Origin: DASWNP01 sp036399175 | GTDB lineage: Bacteria > Acidobacteriota > Blastocatellia > Pyrinomonadales > Pyrinomonadaceae | Direction of reading: 5' to 3' | NCBI GenBank assembly: GCA_036399175.1 | Contig: DASWNP010000019.1 | Coordinates: 10,516 to 74,515 of the forward strand | Length of the DNA stretch: 64,000 bases | Part shown: positions 17,601 through 24,062 of the stretch, piece after piece | Position numbering within the stretch: position 1 is the stretch's first letter | Layout of the letters: every line of letters starts with the position of its first letter | Notes under the pieces: generated by a model | What the model was told of the DNA's origin: nothing | Seen by the model: only the letters and a program-made list of their open reading frames with translations | The model's database searches: none | Program-made: the position numbers and the translations under genes

Positions 17601-19668
17601 TGGTCTCGACTGCGCCGGAGGAAAGCTCTTTCTCGTGCAGGTCGTAGCCCGGATACTCGTCGCCGTACTCGGTTCGCTTCGTCACCTTCTCCCAGCGCCG
17701 CTCGACGAAGGTGAGCTTGACGCGCGTCTGCACGGGACGCCCTTCGCGGTCTCTCGCAGAGACGCGAATCCGCGCCGTGTCGCCCTGAAAGTAGACGAAG
17801 CGCTCGGCCTCTGCATAGGCGACCGTCGAGCTTCTGACGCCGACGAAGCTCGTGCTGCCGTCCATCGTGCGGCGCGAGGCGTCGGTCACCTGCGCTTCGA
17901 GACGGTAGGTGTAATCCCAGTTCTCTTTCGCGCCGGGCTCGGGCACGTTGAAGTCGATGTCGAGACGCCCCTGAGCGTCGAGCTTGCCCTCGCCCTCCTG
18001 CACCATGTTGTCGTCGTAGCCGTAGTATCCGCCCCCGCCTTCGCCCTCTTCAGCCGAAGGATCCTGGCCGAACTCGTCCTCGCCCTCTTCGCCCTCCGAA
18101 TCGCCCCACCAGGGATAATAACGCGTGCGGTAGATGTAATACTTGACGCCCGCGCGCGTGACGGGCGCGCCGAAGAAATAGCGCGCCGAGACGGTGAAGC
18201 GGGCGCGCTGCCCGACCCGGGCGAACTTGTCGGGCACGCTGACCTTAACTTTGAACTCAGGCTTCTTGTACTCCTGCACCTCGAAATAGCCGTTGGCCGT
18301 CGCTTCGCCGACCGTCGCCGTGATGTTGTAAGAGCCGAGCGCGGTCTCTTCGGGCAGGTCAAGCTCGCCGCTAAAGCTGCCGCGCGAAGAGAGCTGTAGT
18401 TCCTGCTCGTAGATGCGCGCGCCGTCGCTCGATTCGACCGAGACGCTGACGGTCGAGCCCGGCACGAGCTTGTAGCCCTGCTCGGTCAACTTGCGGAGAA
18501 TGCCCTTGAAATAAACCTTCTGCTCGGGACGATAGACGGGGCGCTCAGTGTAGATATAACTCGTCAACTCCTGGCTCGCGCCCGTTCCCTCTTCGCCCGG
18601 CTCGAAGTAGAAAGAATCCAAATCGGAGATGGCGAAATTCTCGCCCTCCTTCGCCGTGACGAGATAAGACTCCTGCGGCGACTCTTCATCAGCGCCCTCT
18701 TCATCCGCCTCCGCCTCGTCCTCCGCCGGCGCTTCCTCGCCTTCGCCCTCATCGGCAGCCGCCTGCTTTTTCTTCAACTGCATACGGAGGATGCCCTGCT
18801 TATCAGTCACGCCATTCTGCACGTTCTCCTCGCCCTTGATGATTTCCACGCGGACGCCTTCGCGCGGCGCGCCCGACCGGCGCTCGACCGCATAGACGAG
18901 CATCTGCCCGTCGTTCGACATCTTCTGCACCATCGTTATGTCCGTGACGATGCAGACGGCGAAGGCGCGAAGGTCGCCGCCGACAGCTTCGACCAGATAG
19001 ACGCCCGCTTCGCGCTTGCCGAGAGAAATCATGCGACGGTCGTACACGTCTTCGAGCGGCGGCAATTTCTCGCGCCAGCTCGTCACCATCTGGTCTGGAT
19101 TCAGGAGAGGCACGCGGGCGAAGTCGGCCACGTTGAGCGGCGTCCGATTGCTCGTGTCGTCCTCTTCGTCGGCGCGGAAACGGCGGTTGAAGCTCTTGCG
19201 CGACTGGTTCTGAAGCTGCGAGCGGACGTACGCCTTAATCGAGCCGTAGATGCGATTCTTGAAGGCGCGCAGCTTCTCAAGGAAGGTCGGCTTGCGCTTG
19301 ATGCTCTCGCCGACTTCGGCCTGTTCGTCTTCTCCGACCTGATGCGGATTTTCGAGCTGGCGGAAAAACTGCTGCGGGTCTTTCAGACGGTAGACGCGAA
19401 AGTCGAGGCTGTCGAGCCCTCTGTAATTTATCCAGAGGCGGGCGCGGTCGGTCGTCCCGTAGGTGCGATGAGTGGTGAGTGAGAAGAAGGGCTTGGCATT
19501 CTCGGGCGGCGGCGTGACGGTGCGCTCCTGAAACTCCGGCAGAGAATCCGGCGCGCCCTGCACCGCGAAACGGTTCTGCGTTCGCACGCGCATCACCGCG
19601 AAGCCCACTATCAGGCAGGCCACCGCCGCATAACATGCGATTGCCGCAAAGAATGTTCGACGTGTCAT
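14695..19668 (-). CDS. Bacterial alpha-2-macroglobulin (MG domains, thioester-containing)
   Basis: A 1657-residue protein with an N-terminal signal/anchor helix (FFAAIACYAAVACLIVGFAV). MG2-type macroglobulin domains follow (SYIYTERPVYRPEQKVYFKG), a bait-like acidic insertion (Glu/Asp-rich, about residues 310-345), the A2M domain (QPALVTGADGKATVKFELPDN), and a thioester domain with GCTEQ, Cys1171 and Gln1174 being the predicted thioester pair, then the helical barrel (YQHDDGGWGWW) and a receptor-binding-like C-terminal domain. Bacterial A2Ms trap attacking proteases covalently in the periplasm and are commonly paired with PBP1C for wall repair. Here the partners are a transpeptidase-SpoIID fusion and, upstream, a DUF1175 protein. 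The thioester suggests an active trap, unlike thioester-lacking YfaS-type paralogues. Confidence 0.92.
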   Translation of the reverse strand: MTRRTFFAAIACYAAVACLIVGFAVMRVRTQNRFAVQGAPDSLPEFQERTVTPPPENAKPFFSLTTHRTYGTTDRARLWINYRGLDSLDFRVYRLKDPQQFFRQLENPHQVGEDEQAEVGESIKRKPTFLEKLRAFKNRIYGSIKAYVRSQLQNQSRKSFNRRFRADEEDDTSNRTPLNVADFARVPLLNPDQMVTSWREKLPPLEDVYDRRMISLGKREAGVYLVEAVGGDLRAFAVCIVTDITMVQKMSNDGQMLVYAVERRSGAPREGVRVEIIKGEENVQNGVTDKQGILRMQLKKKQAAADEGEGEEAPAEDEAEADEEGADEESPQESYLVTAKEGENFAISDLDSFYFEPGEEGTGASQELTSYIYTERPVYRPEQKVYFKGILRKLTEQGYKLVPGSTVSVSVESSDGARIYEQELQLSSRGSFSGELDLPEETALGSYNITATVGEATANGYFEVQEYKKPEFKVKVSVPDKFARVGQRARFTVSARYFFGAPVTRAGVKYYIYRTRYYPWWGDSEGEEGEDEFGQDPSAEEGEGGGGYYGYDDNMVQEGEGKLDAQGRLDIDFNVPEPGAKENWDYTYRLEAQVTDASRRTMDGSTSFVGVRSSTVAYAEAERFVYFQGDTARIRVSARDREGRPVQTRVKLTFVERRWEKVTKRTEYGDEYPGYDLHEKELSSGAVETNAQGEAAYDYKVPINGSIRIKTTVEEGGKPVVSDAGYIWVTDRSNTWTDLSYEDEGTIKLVPDKKSYRPGETAKVLALLPTDNAHLLVTTELASVLSVRHIESKGRAVVIEVPIEARFAPNVFLSVSYVRNSDMYTAEQMIVVPARDRLLNLQIIPNKKEYRPRETASYTVLARNSDGSPAAGAEVSLGVVDESIYSIAAENVGDIRREFYGRRYNQVQTSFSIDYSFMGYAGKKTVNLARNRKAFGLADFKNESEMANPLVRKIFKDTAFWQPALVTGADGKATVKFELPDNLTTWRATARAVTSDTRVGVAVSRVVERKDVILRVAMPRFLTQGDQVTLSGIVHNYLNADKTTQISIEVNGARLLDSPTQTVTIPKQGEHRVNWRVAVSDTGQLKILAKALTDTESDALETAIPIIPRGLKQTSAQSVAIPDEEIDKTFTYNLPANADPSSRSMRVEVAPSVAASLFGALDYLTGFPYGCTEQTMSQFLPTVIVAQTLRNVETASIKDTNDIGRKVRRGLKRLYSYQHDDGGWGWWKDDATDLFMTAYVVDGLTMAKSAGYEVDEERLERGRTKLKALIDAGKNDDGKPIDSDSLAYMVYALDTSGDADARYVNDLFARRGGLQPYGRALLALALKERGDVKRAAVVASEIERTASVTDAAAHWSSRYRTAHNVEVSNDVEATALSLKALSRISPQSELLPKAARWLVSSRKFGYHWQSTKETAFAIYGLTDYLKASQELDADYTLEVYLNGEQVLTRQVTAADAASAQNFVVRRGGAQVGGTNQLRIVKRGRGMLYLSTTLVHFTNEETVAAGGSPQLKLTREHLRLRVVENDSGAPTWKLEAMEDELRSGDIIVSRLRVEGQGASYLMLEDPIPAGCEPVEQVSGIDLNHTERDWSDWYSAREFRDQRAVFFLNRFDGAATFQYAMRVQVPGAFRVAPARIEQMYQPDIRANSASAALTILDSK

Positions 19669-19686
19669 AAATTCAAGCCCTCAAAA

Positions 19687-19790
19687 AGTCTGGAGTCTGG
19701 AGTCTGGAGTCTGGAGTCAAAATGGACGGCAAAGCGGTGTGACATTTCATCGGCTTTTGACTCCAGACTTCAGACTCCAGACTCCAGACT
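19687..19790. repeat. Tandem-heptamer inverted repeat (GTCTGGA units)
   Basis: About four tandem GTCTGGA units (19688-19720) face their reverse complements (19756-19790; ACTCCAGACTCCAGACT) across a loop of about 35 nt containing AAAATGGACGGCAAAGC. It follows the DUF1175 stop (19793) and precedes the A2M start on the minus strand, so it may act as a terminator or attenuator between them. Confidence 0.75.
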
Positions 19791-19792
19791 CT

Positions 19793-20608
19793 TCATTGCA
19801 GAATCTTGAGACGATAGACTCCCAGGAAGTTGCGATTGGCGACGAGGGGACGCCAGCGCCTGTCCGGGTGTTCTGCGAGCACGTTGAGGCGCACTTTTTT
19901 GATTGTGCCTGCGTCGGTCGCGGATGCGCCGGTGTGATAGACGACCCAGTCCGACGCCTCTTCGGAATCGAGGCGCGCTTCGCCCAGGAAAATCATCACG
20001 TGATAGGGAAACTTCTGCACCCAGGGTTGGTAGAAGAAGAGCAGGTCGCCGGGCTTGGCCTGACGAGGGTCGCGGCTGACGAGCTGCGAGTTGAAATCCT
20101 TGAGCGTGCGCGCGTCGGCAAACTCGGAGAAGGTCGTGTCCGATAGCTCCGACTCTTTGAAGCTGCCGAAGGTTGTGCGGAACAGACGTTCCTGGAGCGG
20201 GCTGTTGTCGAGATGATAGGCGCGCACGTCGGGCGCGAGCGGCTCGTACTCGACGCCCATGCGTCGGAACCATGCGCGGTCGTGTCGCCTGAGCGCCTCG
20301 CGCCACGCGAAGCGAACCAGCCCGGCGCAGTCTCTCTGCTCCAGACTCCACGAGTCGCTCATGCGATAGAACTGTAGCTCGGCGATTGCGGTGAACCAGC
20401 TTCGGAAGTTCTCGCGGTCGTTGAAGGAACGCAGCTCTGCGCGGTCGGGGATGCCGTCTTCGTCGCCGTCGCTCCAGCGCGCTTCGAGCGCAGGGAGCGA
20501 CGCTTTCGTCTCGGCGCGTGCGGGCGGCACGGGCTCGCTGCGACAGGCGAAGCTCAAAAGACTTGCGACGACGACGAGGCCGAGCTTGATTTGAACGGGA
20601 AGGCGCAT
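19793..20608 (-). CDS. DUF1175 family (YfaT-like) lipoprotein, NlpC/P60-like fold
   Basis: The start chosen is MRLPVQIKLGLVVVASLLSFAC at 20608, a lipoprotein-type signal with Cys at the end of LLSFAC. The longer frame to 20833 adds an Arg-rich stretch with no ribosome binding site. The 271-residue product contains RDCAGLVRFAWREALRRHD, KPGDLLFFYQPWVQKFPYHV and MIFLGEA, a Cys/His arrangement resembling NlpC/P60-type amidases and matching DUF1175. In E. coli the DUF1175 gene yfaT sits beside the A2M gene yfaS; here it is likewise directly upstream of an A2M gene, which supports a joint role. Whether it cuts cell-wall peptides is inferred. The residues WSDGDEDGIPDRAELR resemble a Ca-binding loop. 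Confidence 0.8.
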   Translation of the reverse strand: MRLPVQIKLGLVVVASLLSFACRSEPVPPARAETKASLPALEARWSDGDEDGIPDRAELRSFNDRENFRSWFTAIAELQFYRMSDSWSLEQRDCAGLVRFAWREALRRHDRAWFRRMGVEYEPLAPDVRAYHLDNSPLQERLFRTTFGSFKESELSDTTFSEFADARTLKDFNSQLVSRDPRQAKPGDLLFFYQPWVQKFPYHVMIFLGEARLDSEEASDWVVYHTGASATDAGTIKKVRLNVLAEHPDRRWRPLVANRNFLGVYRLKILQ

Positions 20609-20956
20609 CTGGGGGATGAACGCTCGTCTCAACTCACTTTCAAAAAATACCCCTTGAACACCATCTGAAACGTCGCCGCCGCCAGCGACCAAGACGCGGC
20701 GACATCTTCGAGTAGCACGTCTCTCGTCAAGCGCCCGCGCGCTGCTGTCTCCGCAGTGGCGGCGGCGGCTAACTTTCGTGCCCGCTAAAACTATCATGGC
20801 TGTCAACCGTTTTGCTTCTCCGTTGAGAGGCATTGTCGGCGACGCGCGCCGGAGCGGGCGAGGTGGACGAAGACGGCGCGGGCGCGTGGCAGCCGCGAGC
20901 CGCAGGATGCGCGCTCCCGTCCCCTGAGACTGTGGCTAACCTCATCGCTCCGAGCT
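20609..20956. other. Intergenic region, no gene seen
   Basis: GC-rich spacer of 348 nt between the DUF1175 start and the kinase-helicase stop, both on the minus strand. A frame extends the DUF1175 gene into it but reads as non-coding. I see no convincing terminator or promoter. Confidence 0.5.
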
Positions 20957-23845
20957 TCAGGAGAGCGTCGCCCGCGCGAGCACGGTTTCGGGGATGGGTT
21001 CGAGAAAGCGCGAGATGGACGGGAAAGCGCCGGGCTCGGCGCGCTCGTAAGGGCTCATCGGATAAGTGAAATAGAGATGCTCGCGGGCGCGCGTCGTGGC
21101 GACGTAGAGCAGACGGCGCTCTTCTTCCAAATCTTCAAACTCGTCGTAGGAGCGCGAGGAGGGAAACCAGCCGTCGGTCATCCAGATGATGAAGAGCGCG
21201 CTCCATTCTAGTCCTTTGGCGGAGTGGACTGTCGAGAGCGTGACGTAGCCGCCGCCCGCGCGCGAAGGCGTTTCGGCGAGAGCGGTCTCGGCGGGGTCGA
21301 GCGCCACGTCGGCGAGCAGGTCGGTGGCCGTCTTGTAGCGTTTCGCGATAGTCGAGAGATGTTCGAGGTCGCGCTGGCGGCGCGGGTAGTCGTCGTACTT
21401 CGCTTGCAGAATCGGGCGATAGAGACGCATGGCGGCGGAGAGCTGCGCGCGCGGCGTCTGCTCCTGCGTGATGGTCAAGAGGACGTGCGCGAGGCGGATG
21501 AGCTGCGTCTGGTAGCTCGCGCGGGCGGGAAACTGCTTGAGCTTGTTGAAGAGACTCTGGCGCGTGCGCGCCGTTCGGAAATCGCGGCGCTCGATGCCGA
21601 GATACTCGATTATCTGCTCGACCGTCGCGTCGCCGATGTGGTCTATCAGCTTGAGCGCGCGAAACCACGAGAGCGTGTCCGAAGGGTTGACGGCGACGCG
21701 CAGCAGCGAGAGCACGTCTTTGATGTGGGCGGATTCGGCGAACTTGATGCCGCCGAATTTGCGAAAAGGGATGCCGTGTTTGGCAAGCTCTATCTCCAAA
21801 TCGAAGGAGTGCGAGCTGGCGCGAAAGAGGACGGCCACTTCGCTCAAAGCGACGCCCTCTTCGCGCAGCTCTTCGATGCGCTCGGCGACGAAGCGCGACT
21901 GCTCGTTTTCGTCGCGCGTCGAGACGACGACGGGCTGCGCGCCTTCCGTCCGGCTCGAATAGAGACGCTTGCCGTAGCCCTCCTGCGCCTCCGAGATGAT
22001 GGCGTTGGCAACGTCGAGCACGGGCTGAGTGCTTCGGAAATTCTCTTCGAGCTTAATCAACTGCGCGCCCGGAAAAAGCTCCGGAAACTCAAGCATGTTT
22101 CGGAAGCTCGCGCCGCGAAACGAGTAGATGGATTGACACTCGTCGCCGACCACCGCGACGTTCTCGTGCGAGGCGGCGACGAGGCGGACGATGTGCGCCT
22201 GAAGCCGGTTCGTGTCCTGATACTCGTCAACCATGATGTAGCGATACTGGTCGGAGAGTCGCTCGCGTAGCTCGTCGCTGCGGTCGAGCGATTCGCGCAG
22301 GCGGACGAGCAGGTCGTCGTAGGTGAGCAGGTGCTTGGTGCGCTTGTACCGGTCGAAGGCTTCGTAGAGCGTCTGGAGGTCGGCGCGCGCGTGCGCGAAG
22401 TGCGGGTAATGAGTCTGCAAAACCTCTTCGAGCGAGATGAGCTTGTTGGCGGCCATGCTGAAGATGGCGCAGACGGTGCGCTTGCGCGGGAGGCGTCGGT
22501 CTTTGGTGTTGAGCTGAAGCTGTCGGCGCAGAAGGTCGATGAGGTCTTCGGTGTCGCTGGAATCGAGCACGTTGAAGGTGCGCGAAACGTCGCACAGCTC
22601 GGGATATTTTCTGAGCACGTTGTGCGCCATCGAGTGAAACGTGCCGCCCGCGACGCGCTGGCAGCGTTGGTCGGCGAGCGAGGCGGCGCGCGCGAGCATA
22701 CTGGCGGCGGCGCGGCGCGTGAAGGTGAGAAGCAGAATCGACTCCGGGCGGACGCCGCTCTCGACCAGCCGCGCCACTCGATAGACGAGCGTGCGCGTTT
22801 TGCCCGTGCCCGCACCGGCGACTACAAGCAGCGACCCTTCGGTCGTCGTCACCGCCCTGTACTGCGTCTCGTTAAGCTCTCGCTCGTAGTCAATCCGCGC
22901 GGCGCGCGGCGGGGCGGCGATGCGCTTGAGCACGAGGCGCGGCTTCGAGGGCGAGAGGGCGGCGCGTCCAAGCTCCAGCTCGCGCTTGAGCGTCTTCAGC
23001 TCGGAGCACAGCTCGCCGATGCTCTGGTAACGCTCCTTCGGCGACTTGGCGAGAGCCTTCGAGAGAATCCTGTGCAGCTCGACGGGCAGCTCGCTCCGGA
23101 GCGCGTGCGGCGGCTTCGGCTCTTCGTGCAGGATGGCGTGCATGGTGTCGATTCTGTTTCCGCACGCGAAGGGACAACGCCCGGTCGTCATCTCGTAGAG
23201 GACGACGGCGAAGGAGAAGATGTCGCTGCGGAAATCGACGCGACGCCCAAGCAGTTGTTCGGGCGACATGTAATCAATCGTGCCGAGAATCATGCCGTCC
23301 TGAGTTTTAACCTGAATGAGCGTCTTCTCGGCGCTGTCGGCCTTCAGGAGCGCGCCGCGACGCTCGGTGAGTTTGGCGATGCCGAAGTCTAAAATCTTGG
23401 CGTAGCCGTCGCGGCTAATCATCAGATTTTCGGGCTTGAGGTCGCGGTGAACGATGCCCTGCTCGTGCGCCTTCGAGAGTCCTTCGGCGACCTGCACGGC
23501 GATTGTCAGAGCTTCGACGCAGGGCAGCGCCTTCTGCGTTATCTTCAAACGCAGCGTCTCGCCCTCGATGTGCTCCATCACGATGAAGGGCACGCCCTCG
23601 GCTTCGCCGACCTCGTAGACGGTGAGGATGTGCGGATGATTGAGCACCGAGGCGGCGCGCGCTTCCTGCAAAAAACGGCGACGACGTTCCTCCTGCGCGA
23701 CCGAATCGGCTGTCAGCAGCTTGAGCGCCACCGTGCGCAGAAGTTTCTCGTCGAAAGCCTTGTAGACCGCGCCCATGCCGCCCGCGCCGAGCGGCTCGAT
23801 GATACGGTAATGCGCGATGCGCGTCCCTTCCGCGATAGAGTTCAT
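20957..23845 (-). CDS. Ser/Thr protein kinase fused to a UvrD/PcrA-type SF1 helicase
   Basis: A 962-residue single frame. Residues 13-280 are a Hanks-type kinase with every key element: GAGGMGAV glycine loop, Lys42 in VALKLL, HRDLKPEN with Asp135, DFG with Asp153 and GTIDYMSPEQ. After a linker (about 285-320), a complete superfamily 1A DNA helicase runs to the end: ETQYRAV Q-motif, AGAGTGKT Walker A at 343-350, VDEYQDTN, VVGDECQSIYSFRGA, EENFRST, TVHSAKGLEW and EERRLLYVATTRARE. Both halves therefore look active. No transmembrane helix is visible, unlike most kinases of this class, so the protein is probably cytosolic and couples phosphorylation to DNA unwinding or repair. Which residues it phosphorylates, itself or others, is unknown. 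The next gene downstream on its strand belongs to the envelope group. Confidence 0.9.
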   Translation of the reverse strand: MNSIAEGTRIAHYRIIEPLGAGGMGAVYKAFDEKLLRTVALKLLTADSVAQEERRRRFLQEARAASVLNHPHILTVYEVGEAEGVPFIVMEHIEGETLRLKITQKALPCVEALTIAVQVAEGLSKAHEQGIVHRDLKPENLMISRDGYAKILDFGIAKLTERRGALLKADSAEKTLIQVKTQDGMILGTIDYMSPEQLLGRRVDFRSDIFSFAVVLYEMTTGRCPFACGNRIDTMHAILHEEPKPPHALRSELPVELHRILSKALAKSPKERYQSIGELCSELKTLKRELELGRAALSPSKPRLVLKRIAAPPRAARIDYERELNETQYRAVTTTEGSLLVVAGAGTGKTRTLVYRVARLVESGVRPESILLLTFTRRAAASMLARAASLADQRCQRVAGGTFHSMAHNVLRKYPELCDVSRTFNVLDSSDTEDLIDLLRRQLQLNTKDRRLPRKRTVCAIFSMAANKLISLEEVLQTHYPHFAHARADLQTLYEAFDRYKRTKHLLTYDDLLVRLRESLDRSDELRERLSDQYRYIMVDEYQDTNRLQAHIVRLVAASHENVAVVGDECQSIYSFRGASFRNMLEFPELFPGAQLIKLEENFRSTQPVLDVANAIISEAQEGYGKRLYSSRTEGAQPVVVSTRDENEQSRFVAERIEELREEGVALSEVAVLFRASSHSFDLEIELAKHGIPFRKFGGIKFAESAHIKDVLSLLRVAVNPSDTLSWFRALKLIDHIGDATVEQIIEYLGIERRDFRTARTRQSLFNKLKQFPARASYQTQLIRLAHVLLTITQEQTPRAQLSAAMRLYRPILQAKYDDYPRRQRDLEHLSTIAKRYKTATDLLADVALDPAETALAETPSRAGGGYVTLSTVHSAKGLEWSALFIIWMTDGWFPSSRSYDEFEDLEEERRLLYVATTRAREHLYFTYPMSPYERAEPGAFPSISRFLEPIPETVLARATLS

Positions 23846-24062
23846 AAAAGGGTTTTGCAGATTAGAACGAAGCGACGCCGCGAGCGGTTCGACGCGTCTT
23901 CGCGCGCGTCTTAAAAACTCGCACGCGCGGCGCTTCGACTAACGAGACGGCGATGTGTGGCGGTCGAGAGGCACGCCCGAACGCGCCTATTCTAATTCAG
24001 TCGAAACCATTTCTCCATCCACGCCGCCTCGAACGACGCTTCACCAGCATCGCTCTCAAGCT

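Noticed and set aside
16012..18399. Long plus-strand frame of 795 codons opposite the A2M gene
   Set aside because: A GC-rich antisense shadow: Arg/Val/Asp-rich, no domain, no ribosome site, while the minus strand has complete A2M motifs.
19687..19790. CRISPR-like array of short repeats
   Set aside because: Units are 7 bp with no spacers and occur in inverted pairs, so it is a hairpin, not a CRISPR.
20791..20812. TTGACA upstream of the DUF1175 gene (minus strand)
   Set aside because: No acceptable -10 at 16-18 nt.
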